NCBI RefSeq assembly: GCF_051251565.1
Contig: NZ_JBPOFB010000002.1
Location: forward strand, 62,001 to 126,000
Direction of reading: 5' to 3'
Length of the DNA stretch: 64,000 nt
Source of the DNA: Marivita sp051251565
GTDB lineage: Bacteria; Pseudomonadota; Alphaproteobacteria; Rhodobacterales; Rhodobacteraceae
Of this stretch, positions 15,044 through 23,425 are shown one piece after another. The notes below the pieces were generated by a model. It worked only from the letters and a program-made list of their open reading frames with translations, was not told where the DNA came from and did not search any database. The position numbers and the translations under genes are program-made. Every line of letters starts with the position of its first letter. Position 1 is the stretch's first letter.

Positions 15044-17939
15044 CGTGATCGACGCCGGTCAGGGGGCTGACCAGACGTATCACTTCGCCCAGCCGCGTGT
15101 CGCCTGATTTCAGAAAGCCAAGCGCGATGTGGTGTCCAAGGTTTGGCGAATAACAGGCTGAGGTCACATAGCCCTGATCGTTTGCACCTGTCACTTTTGC
15201 CCCCTTGGTCATCAGATGTGCACCGGCAGGCACCAGGTGTGCGGGATCGACCGGCTTAAGGCCCACAAGCTTGAGCGCATCGGCTTCGTTCAGGCCCGGA
15301 CGCTCGGACAGTTTCGACCCAATCGAGTCCTTTGCCTTCGACACCATCCGCCCCATCCCAAGGTTCAGCGCAGTGGTTGTTCCGTTCAGCTCATTCGCCG
15401 TCGCATGACCCTTTTCGATCCGCATGACGTTCAGCGCTTCAAGCCCGTAAGGCACCACGTCAAAATCTTCACCCGCTTGCATCAAACGCCGGATCAGCGC
15501 GTCCCCATAGCGGGTTGGCACGGCGATCTCATAGGCCAGTTCACCCGAGAACGAGATGCGGAACAACCGCGCGCGCAAACCGCCGCAGACAGTCACGTCA
15601 CCGCATGCCATGAAGGGGAAGGCGTCATTTGACAGGTCGAATGCGGCATCCACGATCTTGCGCAACAGCGCGCGGGAATTGGGACCGGCAACCGCAAACT
15701 GCGCCCACGCGTCGGTGGTGGAAATCAACTGCACATCCATTTCAGGGCACAGGCATTGCCGCACGAATTCCATATGCCGGTACACGCCAACGGCATGTGC
15801 GGTAGTGGTTGTGACAACGAAATGGTCCTTGGCCATGCGCGCGGCGGTGCCGTCGTCCATGACGATCCCATCCTCGCGCAGCATAAGGCCATATCGCACC
15901 TTGCCAATGGCCAGCTTGGCAAAGCCGTTGCAGTAGACCGTGTTCAGAAACGTGGCGGCGTCGGTTCCTTGCACGTCGATCTTGCCAAGCGAAGTCACGT
16001 CGCAGATGCCCACGGACTTGCGGGTTTGCAGCACCTCGCGGTCGCAGCTTTCGCGCCAATGCGTCTCGCCCGGTTTCGGGAACCATTGGGCGCGCAGCCA
16101 AAGCCCCGCCTCGGTAAACACTGCGCCTTGTTCCTTGGCCCATCTGTGGCTGGGTGTAAGGCGCGTTGGGCGGGTTTCGGTACCCCACGCACGGCCAGCA
16201 AACACCCCCATCGCGGTGGGCGTGTAGGGCGGGCGGAACATGGTGGTGCCAACCTCTGGAATTTGTTTGCCCGCAACTTCGGCCATGATCGCCAGACCGG
16301 CGGTGTTAGAGGTTTTCCCCTGATCCGTCGCCATGCCCAGCGTCGTGTAGCGTTTGAGGTGTTCTACCGAGACAAAGTTTTCCTGATGCGCCAGTTTGAT
16401 GTCTTTGGAGGTGACATCGTTTTGCTGATCGACCCACGCGCGTTTGGCGGTCTTGACGTGCCAGAAGGGGGTGATCTTGACCGGGGAGTCTTCCGCCTCG
16501 GGCAGGGTGGGGGCGTTCGCTTTGATCCCCAGATCGGACAGTGCCTTGGCAGCCGCCTCTGCCCCAGAAACCAGCGCGCCATGGGTCGAGAATACGCCAC
16601 TGGCCGCCCCGGCAACGGTCATGCCAGCGGGCATCACCCCACCGGGGACAAATCCCGCAATTGCGTCGTTCCATACCGGCCATCCGCGCTGATGGCAGGT
16701 CAGATGCACGTTCGGGTTCCATCCGCCCGACACACCCAACGCGCCGCATGTGATCCGGCGGATGCCCCCCTTGGGCATTTTCACCTCGACCTGTTTCAGG
16801 CCAAGTCGACCCCAGGTCTGATCAATCAAACCGCCTGCGATCACGTCATAGTCAGGCGATGTCGGCGCATCGGCGCGGGTGTCGATCACCGACACAACCT
16901 CAACACCCTTTGCCGCCAGATCAGACGCGGTCCGATGTCCGTCATCGTTGTTGGTGAAAATCGCCACTTGTCGTGCTGGCGTCACCGCCCAGCGGTTTGC
17001 ATAGGCGCGGATGGCACTCGCCTGCATGATCCCGGGGCGGTCGTTGTTTTCGAACACAATCGGGCGTTCGGTGGCACCGGCACACAGAATCGCGCGCTGT
17101 GACGTGACGCGCCACAGGATTTGCCGCGGTTTGCCAGCGTCAGGGGCTTTCAGGTGATCACTCACCCGCTCGACCGCGCCGTAGATACCGTGGTCAAACG
17201 CGCCAATCACGGTGGTGCGGGGCATGACACGCACATTCGGCATCGCAGCCAGCCGCGCAACGGTCTCGGCGGCCCAAGCGGAACCAGATGTGCCGCCGAC
17301 CTCATAGGTCTCAAGGTTCAGGCGCCCGCCAACAACAAAGTCCTCATCCGCCAAGATCACCCGCGCGCCACTTTCTCCAGCGGTCAGCGCAGCGGCCAGA
17401 CCGGCAGGACCCCCGCCGATGATCAGAATATCGCAATGCAGGAAACCCTTGTCGTACCCGTCAGGGTCGTCTTGCGTGCTGAGCGATCCAAGGCCAGCGG
17501 CATGGCGGATGATCGGCTCATAGAGCTTTTCCCAAAACGCGGCGGGCCACATGAAGGTCTTGTAGTAGAACCCGGCGGTGAGGAAGTTCGACAGAAGGTC
17601 GTTCACCTCCATCGCGTCAAAGGCCAGTGACGGCCAGCGGTTCTGTGAATTGGCGCGCAACCCGTCGAACAGCTCTGCCGTGGTGGCCCGCGTGTTGGGT
17701 TCCTTGCGCGCGCCTTCGCGCAGTTCGACAATCGCGTTAGGTTCTTCCGATCCAGCGGTCATCACACCACGCGGGCGGTGGTACTTGAACGACCGGCCCA
17801 TGAGCCGCACGCCGTTGGCCAGCAGCGCGGATGCCAGTGTGTCGCCTTTATGGCCCGTGTAATGGGTGTTGTCGAAACGGAACTTGTAGGTTTCGGCACG
17901 GTTGATCAACCCGCCGTCCAAACGGTTCTTCTGGGTCAT
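14985..17939 (-). CDS. mgdC: N-methylglutamate dehydrogenase alpha subunit (SoxA-like)
   Basis: The 984-aa product has the domain order of sarcosine oxidase alpha. An N-terminal Fer2_4-like domain (about 15-95, with GDTLASALLANGVRLMGRSFKYHRPRG split across it) comes first. Next is an NAD-binding Rossmann domain with GGGPAG at 175-180, and then a C-terminal GcvT/tetrahydrofolate domain from about 600 to the end. The THF domain is thought to accept the methyl carbon as methylene-THF. With MgdA, B and D it oxidises N-methylglutamate to glutamate. It overlaps mgdB by ATGA and mgdD by 59 bp. Confidence 0.88.
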   Translation of the reverse strand: MTQKNRLDGGLINRAETYKFRFDNTHYTGHKGDTLASALLANGVRLMGRSFKYHRPRGVMTAGSEEPNAIVELREGARKEPNTRATTAELFDGLRANSQNRWPSLAFDAMEVNDLLSNFLTAGFYYKTFMWPAAFWEKLYEPIIRHAAGLGSLSTQDDPDGYDKGFLHCDILIIGGGPAGLAAALTAGESGARVILADEDFVVGGRLNLETYEVGGTSGSAWAAETVARLAAMPNVRVMPRTTVIGAFDHGIYGAVERVSDHLKAPDAGKPRQILWRVTSQRAILCAGATERPIVFENNDRPGIMQASAIRAYANRWAVTPARQVAIFTNNDDGHRTASDLAAKGVEVVSVIDTRADAPTSPDYDVIAGGLIDQTWGRLGLKQVEVKMPKGGIRRITCGALGVSGGWNPNVHLTCHQRGWPVWNDAIAGFVPGGVMPAGMTVAGAASGVFSTHGALVSGAEAAAKALSDLGIKANAPTLPEAEDSPVKITPFWHVKTAKRAWVDQQNDVTSKDIKLAHQENFVSVEHLKRYTTLGMATDQGKTSNTAGLAIMAEVAGKQIPEVGTTMFRPPYTPTAMGVFAGRAWGTETRPTRLTPSHRWAKEQGAVFTEAGLWLRAQWFPKPGETHWRESCDREVLQTRKSVGICDVTSLGKIDVQGTDAATFLNTVYCNGFAKLAIGKVRYGLMLREDGIVMDDGTAARMAKDHFVVTTTTAHAVGVYRHMEFVRQCLCPEMDVQLISTTDAWAQFAVAGPNSRALLRKIVDAAFDLSNDAFPFMACGDVTVCGGLRARLFRISFSGELAYEIAVPTRYGDALIRRLMQAGEDFDVVPYGLEALNVMRIEKGHATANELNGTTTALNLGMGRMVSKAKDSIGSKLSERPGLNEADALKLVGLKPVDPAHLVPAGAHLMTKGAKVTGANDQGYVTSACYSPNLGHHIALGFLKSGDTRLGEVIRLVSPLTGVDHDVEVVSAHFLDPEGDRLRA

Positions 17940-18220
17940 GATGCACCTCCGGCCCGCGCCACATCAGACGCCATTTCGACCGCTGTGATCTCGTGCGTGA
18001 CCGTATCGCGGGTGACGACCAGCCACGACCGGTCGCCTTGTTCGTGATACCACAATTCGCGGTGCAGCCCGGCAGGGTTGTCGCGGGTGTGGATGTAGTC
18101 CGTGAATTGCGCCAATGCATCCGCAGCTTGCCAATCGGGGCGGTTGACCAGCGTCGCATCGCCCAGATAGACAAACTCGCTTGAATCGCGGGGGCCAAGG
18201 ATGGGGTGATTTATAATCAT
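17936..18220 (-). CDS. mgdB: N-methylglutamate dehydrogenase delta subunit (SoxD-like)
   Basis: The 94-aa product matches the delta subunit of sarcosine oxidase in size and in the segments HRELWYHEQGDRSWLVVTR (about 53-71) and VTHEI. In classical sarcosine oxidase delta the N-terminus has a Cys-rich zinc site; here the same place reads HPILGPRDSSEF and the protein has no cysteine at all. The zinc site is therefore absent, which may mark the N-methylglutamate branch. It overlaps mgdA by one base (TGATG) and mgdC by four (ATGA). Confidence 0.85.
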   Translation of the reverse strand: MIINHPILGPRDSSEFVYLGDATLVNRPDWQAADALAQFTDYIHTRDNPAGLHRELWYHEQGDRSWLVVTRDTVTHEITAVEMASDVARAGGAS

Positions 18221-19470
18221 CAGTGCAGATTGGGCTGCGCGCCCATCCCTTTTTCGTCAATCATGTGCCCGGTTTCAAACCGGTTCAGACGGAACGCGGT
18301 GGCAGTTTCATGCGGGGTGTCGGTGGCCAGAAGGTGCGCATAAACAAAGCCCGAGGCAGGCGTTGCCTTGAACCCGCCATAACACCAGCCGCCGTTGAAA
18401 TAGAGCCCGTCGATATGGGTCTTGTCGATGATGGGTGACCCGTCCATCGACATGTCCATGATGCCGCCCCACATGCGCAAAACCCGCGCCCGGCCCATCA
18501 TTGGGAACATGGCAATCGCTTCTTCCATCACGTCTTCGACCATGGGCAGGTTGCCGCGTTGCGCATAGGAATTGTAGCCGTCGATATTGCCACCGAAGAC
18601 AAGCCCGCCTTTGTCGGACTGGCTGCAATAGAAATGACCCGCGCCAAAGGTGATCACACCCTGCAGAACGGGCTTTAGGCCCTCGGACACGAACGCTTGC
18701 AACACATGGCTTTCGATGGGCAGGCGCATCCCGGCCTGCGCCATCACCTTGGACGATGATCCTGCCACGCAAGACCCAACCTTTTTCGCGCCGATAAACC
18801 CGCGGGATGTCTCAACTCCAAGAATCTTGCCGCCGTCGATCCTGAACCCCGTAACCTCGCAGTTCTGGATGATGTCGACACCGTGCTGGTCTGCGGCGCG
18901 GGCATACCCCCAGGCGACGGCATCATGCCGCGCGGTGCCAGCACGGGCCTGCAAAAGGCCGCCCATGACTGGAAAGCGCGCGTTTTTGACGTTCAGGAAC
19001 GGGTATTTCTCAAGCACCTGCTTTTGGGTCAGCAATTGCGCATCCGCCCCGTGCAGGATCATCGCGTTGCCGCGTCGGATATAGGCGTCGCGCTGGGCAT
19101 CGGAATGCATCAGGTTGATAACCCCGCGCTGGCTCATCATCGCGTTATAGTTGAGATCCTGCTCAAGCCCTTCCCACAGCTTCATCGAAAATTCATAGAA
19201 CGGGATATTGCCGTCCAGCATATAGTTCGACCGCACAATCGTGGTGTTCCGCCCCACATTGCCGCCGCCGATCCAGCCCTTTTCAAGCACCGCAATCCGC
19301 GACTGTTTATATTCCTTGGCCAGATAATAGGCCGTCGCCAGACCATGCCCGCCGCCACCGATGATGACATAATCATACGCAGGCTGCGGTTCGGGATCGC
19401 GCCAGGCAGGCCCCCAACCGCGATGGCCGGTCAGCGCCTCTTTGATCACCCGAAATCCTGAATATCGCAT
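18220..19470 (-). CDS. mgdA: N-methylglutamate dehydrogenase beta subunit (SoxB-like FAD amine oxidase)
   Basis: The 416-aa product is a DAO-family FAD enzyme and the likely catalytic subunit. The dinucleotide motif VIIGGGGHGLATAYYL covers 35-50. A KGWIGGGNVGRNTTIVRSNY segment near 66-85 is typical of sarcosine oxidase beta, and the C-terminal GGWCYGGFKATPASG region closes the FAD site. The ATG at 19470 has AAGGAG eleven bases upstream, and a longer frame adds 14 unlikely residues. It begins the mgdABCD unit, transcribed away from the alpha/beta hydrolase stop codon. Confidence 0.88.
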   Translation of the reverse strand: MRYSGFRVIKEALTGHRGWGPAWRDPEPQPAYDYVIIGGGGHGLATAYYLAKEYKQSRIAVLEKGWIGGGNVGRNTTIVRSNYMLDGNIPFYEFSMKLWEGLEQDLNYNAMMSQRGVINLMHSDAQRDAYIRRGNAMILHGADAQLLTQKQVLEKYPFLNVKNARFPVMGGLLQARAGTARHDAVAWGYARAADQHGVDIIQNCEVTGFRIDGGKILGVETSRGFIGAKKVGSCVAGSSSKVMAQAGMRLPIESHVLQAFVSEGLKPVLQGVITFGAGHFYCSQSDKGGLVFGGNIDGYNSYAQRGNLPMVEDVMEEAIAMFPMMGRARVLRMWGGIMDMSMDGSPIIDKTHIDGLYFNGGWCYGGFKATPASGFVYAHLLATDTPHETATAFRLNRFETGHMIDEKGMGAQPNLH

Positions 19471-19527
19471 GGTCCTAGACTCCTTCCCGGCGATCCTTGC
19501 ACCCGTTTGCACGGCGCGCCTCGCCTC

Positions 19528-19551
19528 TTTTGGTCAATTCACGGTCCAAAA
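19528..19551. promoter_or_regulatory. Imperfect inverted repeat upstream of mgdA
   Basis: Arms TTTTGG (19528-19533) and CCAAAA (19546-19551) are separated by 12 bases in the mgdA upstream region. They do not match the AATTTTCC dyad before mgsA, so a shared regulator is not supported. Only the position makes it a candidate operator. Confidence 0.25.
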
Positions 19552-19595
19552 AAGACATCGCGTGGCGGCAAGCTCTTTCCGAATTGCGCAAAGTG

Positions 19596-20393
19596 TCAAG
19601 AAGCCGCGCCCATAATTGCCCGCATCAAGGGGCTGTCTGCCTGCGTCATGCCATTTATTACGTCAAAATGATGGGTGCCCGGATCGACCACATGGGCACA
19701 GCCCCATGCGTCGGCCAGCCATTGCGCCTGATCCAGAAAGACCGGGCGTTCCTGTGCGCCGACCCAGACGGTCACCGGCACAGCAGGCGGGTCCATAAAG
19801 ATCGGGCTGTCTGCAACCGCGCTGTCCGTGTCCAACTTGAAATCGGCATTCATCGCGGTGTTGATCAGGGGGCGCAGGTCAGAGAGCGGCGAAATCGGCA
19901 CGCAATTCGCAACACGCGCAAGCACGTCTTCGGGCAGCACTCCGGGGGCAAGCATGCGCGCGACCAACTGCCCACCCGCGGAATGACCGACAAGCCGGAT
20001 CGGCCCCACGCTGTCATGCGCCACAACCGAGATCGCCGCAGCCACCTGCCGTGTGATATCTGCGATGCGCACACGGGGACACAGATCATAGGTGGGCATG
20101 GCCACAGCCCAGCCTGCGTCCAACGCACCTTGGGCGAAATGCGACCACAGCGATCCATCCGTCTGACGCCAATAGCCGCCATGCACAAAGACCATCGTGC
20201 CTTTTGGCACGCGGTCAGGTTGGAACAGATCAACAACCTCACGCGTTCCATGTCCGTACATCACACCAAGGCGCGCCCGCCCGAGAACCGACATGCGCTG
20301 ACGAAAGGCATCCGCATCCGCGCGCCATTGTTGCGGATACGCGTCCCCGTTGGGGATATGCTTGCTATTGGCGTAGGCGTCGTCAAAATCCAC
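19596..20393 (-). CDS. Alpha/beta hydrolase, arylformamidase-like
   Basis: The 265-aa product is an alpha/beta hydrolase. It has the oxyanion-hole motif HGGYW (about 71-75), the nucleophile elbow GHSAGG (about 136-141) and a C-terminal His in GTHHFDV (about 243-249). The HGGYW type is seen in kynurenine formamidases and in carbamate or N-formyl esterases of the BD-FAE group. The start is probably the GTG at 20393, which has GGAG seven bases ahead; an upstream GTG eight codons earlier is possible. No kynurenine genes are nearby, so the substrate is open. It is divergent from gabD. Confidence 0.75.
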   Translation of the reverse strand: MDFDDAYANSKHIPNGDAYPQQWRADADAFRQRMSVLGRARLGVMYGHGTREVVDLFQPDRVPKGTMVFVHGGYWRQTDGSLWSHFAQGALDAGWAVAMPTYDLCPRVRIADITRQVAAAISVVAHDSVGPIRLVGHSAGGQLVARMLAPGVLPEDVLARVANCVPISPLSDLRPLINTAMNADFKLDTDSAVADSPIFMDPPAVPVTVWVGAQERPVFLDQAQWLADAWGCAHVVDPGTHHFDVINGMTQADSPLMRAIMGAAS

Positions 20394-20474
20394 TGCGCGT
20401 CTCCAGGTTAACAGCACTTGCCAAGGAATGCCTCAAGTGTTCCACCTTTGTCAGCATCTATTCGGAGGGACTCC

Positions 20475-21950
20475 ATGCTCGACCAGACCACAAATCTTGC
20501 CAGTTTGCTCAGGGATCCGTCGCTGCTTGAAACCCGCGCCTATGTGAACGGTGCGTGGATCGACGGCGATGACGGCACTTTCCCGGTCGACAATCCTGCG
20601 CGCGGCGACACCATCGCTCAGGTGGCAGATCTGTCCCGCGCGCAGGTGGCCGATGCCATTGCTGCCGCCGAAGTGGCGCAGAAAGACTGGGCCAAATGGA
20701 CCGGCAAGGAACGCAGCCAGGTGCTGCGCAAATGGTTTGATTTGATGATGGCGCATCAGGATGATCTGGCCACGATCCTGACCGCCGAACAGGGCAAGCC
20801 ACTGACCGAGGCCAAGGGAGAGGTCGCCTATGGCGCATCCTTCATCGAATTCTTCGCCGAAGAGGCCAAGCGCATTTACGGCGAAACCATCCCCGGCCAT
20901 CAGCGCGACAAGCGCATCATGGTGATGAAACAGCCCATCGGCGTTGTCGGGTCGATCACACCGTGGAATTTCCCGAACGCAATGATCACCCGCAAGGCCG
21001 CGCCTGCGCTCGCCGCCGGGTGCAGTTTTGTCGCGCGACCGGCTGCTGAAACGCCGTTGTCGGCGATTGTGATGGCGGTGCTAGCCGAACGCGCAGGCAT
21101 TCCTGCGGGTGTGTTCAATGTCGTGCCCTCGTCGTCGTCGTCCGAGGTTGGCAAGGAAATGTGCGAGAACCCGGCCGTGCGCAAGATCACCTTTACGGGC
21201 TCGACCGAGGTGGGGCGCATTCTGCTGCGGCAGGCGGCGGATCAGGTGATGAAATGCTCGATGGAGCTGGGTGGCAACGCACCGTTCATCGTGTTTGACG
21301 ATGCCGATATCGACGCGGCAGTCGAAGGCGCGATCCTGTGCAAATTCCGCAACAACGGTCAGACCTGTGTGTGCGCCAATCGCATCTATGTTCAGGCCGG
21401 CGTGTACGATGAATTTGCCGCCAAGCTGAAGGATCGCGTGGCCAAGATGACAGTGGGTGACGGGCTTGCGGCAGGCACAGACCTTGGACCGCTCATCAAC
21501 GCCGATGCAGTGACCAAGGTGCGCGAACATATCGCTGACGCCAAAGCCAAAGGCGCGCATGTGATCCTTGGCGATGAGACACCCAAGAATGACGGCAACT
21601 TCATGGCCCCGACAATTGTCACGGGTGCGACCCGTGACATGGCTTTTTCGACCGAGGAAACCTTTGGCCCATTGGCCCCGCTGTTCAAGTTTGACACCGA
21701 AGACGATGTAATTGCGCTGGCCAATGACACGATCTTTGGCCTTGCCAGCTATTTCTACGCCAAGGATCTCAGCCGCGTTTACAAGGTCGCCGAGGCGCTG
21801 GAATACGGCATTGTCGGCGTGAACACCGGCATCATCTCAACCGAGGTTGCGCCGTTTGGCGGCGTCAAGCAATCGGGCCTTGGCCGCGAAGGCAGCCACC
21901 ACGGGATCGACGATTTCCTTGAGATGAAATATGTTTGCCTAAGCGTATAA
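20475..21950 (+). CDS. gabD: Succinate-semialdehyde dehydrogenase (NAD(P)+)
   Basis: The 491-aa product is an aldehyde dehydrogenase of the GabD branch. TPWNFPNAMITRKAAPALAAG (about 157-177) binds the cofactor, ELGGNAP (about 260-266) holds the general-base Glu, and GQTCVCANR (about 294-302) holds the catalytic Cys with the second Cys typical of GabD. It oxidises succinic semialdehyde to succinate at the end of GABA breakdown. No GABA aminotransferase is adjacent. GGAGGGA precedes the ATG at 20475. A related semialdehyde substrate cannot be excluded. Confidence 0.85.
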   Translation: MLDQTTNLASLLRDPSLLETRAYVNGAWIDGDDGTFPVDNPARGDTIAQVADLSRAQVADAIAAAEVAQKDWAKWTGKERSQVLRKWFDLMMAHQDDLATILTAEQGKPLTEAKGEVAYGASFIEFFAEEAKRIYGETIPGHQRDKRIMVMKQPIGVVGSITPWNFPNAMITRKAAPALAAGCSFVARPAAETPLSAIVMAVLAERAGIPAGVFNVVPSSSSSEVGKEMCENPAVRKITFTGSTEVGRILLRQAADQVMKCSMELGGNAPFIVFDDADIDAAVEGAILCKFRNNGQTCVCANRIYVQAGVYDEFAAKLKDRVAKMTVGDGLAAGTDLGPLINADAVTKVREHIADAKAKGAHVILGDETPKNDGNFMAPTIVTGATRDMAFSTEETFGPLAPLFKFDTEDDVIALANDTIFGLASYFYAKDLSRVYKVAEALEYGIVGVNTGIISTEVAPFGGVKQSGLGREGSHHGIDDFLEMKYVCLSV

Positions 21951-22025
21951 AGCGCGGACGCATGAACTCTGATGAGACCCACTTAGGGCCTCATCGCACC
22001 CAGACCTTGTGACAAAGCTGTTGTC

Positions 22026-22616
22026 TCAATTGGTGGCCGGGATGGACAACCTGTCCAAGCCACTGGCGATTTCTGTAGCGATTGCGTTGGCATCAACGCC
22101 ATCCCGTTCGGCAGATACGCGCAGGCCCAGAAGGTCTGACTGATACCGGCGCGCCAGCGCATCCGCGTCATAGGTCTTGGAAATCTGGCCCTTTGCCTGC
22201 GCGGCGCGAAACAGGGCGGCAAAGCGCATTTCCATGTTGGACAGATGAAAATTGGCGCGCGCGGCAAGCGGGTCGTCAAGACTGCCCAATTCCAGGACTG
22301 TCTTTGCCAGCATACAAGCGCGCGGGTTGGACCCGGATGGTTCAATCACCAAAGCCGGATAGCGCTTCAGCGCGCCAAGGGCTCCATGCGCATCGACCAA
22401 AGCCCTAAGCCGTGCGGTCCCGTTTTCCGCATACCGGTCGAGCGTCAGCTCGAACAGCGCGCCTTTTGATCCGAAAGCCGCGTAAAAGCTGCCGGGTTTT
22501 ACGTTTAGCGCGTGCTCCAAATCTTTAAGGGACGTGCCTGCCCAGCCTTGTTTCCAGAACAGATCGCGTGCGCGGTCTATCAAGGCGTCCCGGTCATATT
22601 CAGGTTTGCGTGGCAC
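22026..22616 (-). CDS. TetR/AcrR-family repressor
   Basis: The 196-aa product has an N-terminal TetR DNA-binding domain (about 8-55, with FWKQGWAGTSLKDLEHALNV and GSFYAAFGSKGALF) and a helical ligand domain. The start is a GTG at 22616 with AAGGGTGA upstream. It is divergent from an AhpD-like gene, and a 40-bp double dyad fills the space between them, so it most likely represses both. The arrangement resembles NemR- or ComR-type electrophile and redox sensors paired with small detoxification enzymes, though the inducer is unknown. Confidence 0.85.
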   Translation of the reverse strand: MPRKPEYDRDALIDRARDLFWKQGWAGTSLKDLEHALNVKPGSFYAAFGSKGALFELTLDRYAENGTARLRALVDAHGALGALKRYPALVIEPSGSNPRACMLAKTVLELGSLDDPLAARANFHLSNMEMRFAALFRAAQAKGQISKTYDADALARRYQSDLLGLRVSAERDGVDANAIATEIASGLDRLSIPATN

Positions 22617-22630
22617 GAGATCACCCTTTC

Positions 22631-22670
22631 TTGATCAATCACTCAATTATATACTTGAATGATTGCTCAA
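22631..22670. promoter_or_regulatory. TetR-type operator, 40-bp dyad with two TTGA-N8-TCAA sites
   Basis: The 40 bases form an inverted repeat with 17 of 20 pairs matching. It contains two copies of TTGA-N8-TCAA (22631-22646 and 22655-22670), eight bases apart. It lies 14 bp from the repressor start and 42 bp from the AhpD-like start, covering the likely divergent promoters. Two TetR dimers could bind. Confidence 0.75.
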
Positions 22671-22712
22671 GAAAGCGCAATTGCTCCCCACACCTCAAAA
22701 AAGGACAGACCC

Positions 22713-23282
22713 ATGACCGACTTTCCCTCGCACGATCTCGAAACAGCGCCAGACGGCTCCAAGCCGCTGCTTGAAAACAGCCAAAAAGCCTTTGGCCGTT
22801 TGCCCGGACTCCACAAGGTGATGGCCGAAAGCCCGCAGGTTCTCGAAGGGTATCAGGTGCTGCACAAGCTTTTCACCCAGACTGCGTTCGACGCAGAGGA
22901 ACAGACTGTTGTCTGGCAGACGATCAACGTAGAGCATGAATGCCATTATTGCGTTCCGGCACACACCGGCATCGCCAAACGGATGAAAGTGTCTGACGAT
23001 ATCACGACTGCCCTGCGCAACGAGACACCGCTTCCGACAGCCAAGCTCGAAGCGCTGCGCGCCTTCACTCTTCAGGTACTGCGCGGGCGTGGCAACGTGA
23101 CAGAAGCGCAGATGCAGGCGTTCTTTGATGCTGGATATAGCCATCGCGCCGTGCTGGATGTCATTCTGGGGCTCTCGCAGAAACTCATGTCCAACTACAT
23201 CAACCACATTGCGGAAACACCGCTGGACGAGCCGGTTCAAGGCTTCGCATGGACGCGTGCCGGAAAACCTCTCGCCGCATAA
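22713..23282 (+). CDS. Carboxymuconolactone-decarboxylase/AhpD-like protein
   Basis: The 189-aa product is an AhpD-like all-helical protein. The motif ECHYCVPAH (about 75-83) holds the redox Cys-x-x-Cys pair and the downstream His of the family. Members act as alkyl-hydroperoxidase partners or peroxidase-like scavengers. AAAGGAC precedes the ATG at 22713. It is transcribed away from a TetR repressor with a shared operator, so it is probably induced by the compound it removes. Confidence 0.82.
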   Translation: MTDFPSHDLETAPDGSKPLLENSQKAFGRLPGLHKVMAESPQVLEGYQVLHKLFTQTAFDAEEQTVVWQTINVEHECHYCVPAHTGIAKRMKVSDDITTALRNETPLPTAKLEALRAFTLQVLRGRGNVTEAQMQAFFDAGYSHRAVLDVILGLSQKLMSNYINHIAETPLDEPVQGFAWTRAGKPLAA

Positions 23283-23425
23283 GCCCGCCAAGACAGCAGG
23301 CGATCCCAGGTCTGGGGTCGCCCGCCCATGCCATCGGGCAAAGTTCACAAATCTGAATCAAAACTGTCATGTGGGCGTCTTGCCCCTAGGGCACGTCCCC
23401 TTTGTCCATCCAAGGGGGATTTTCC

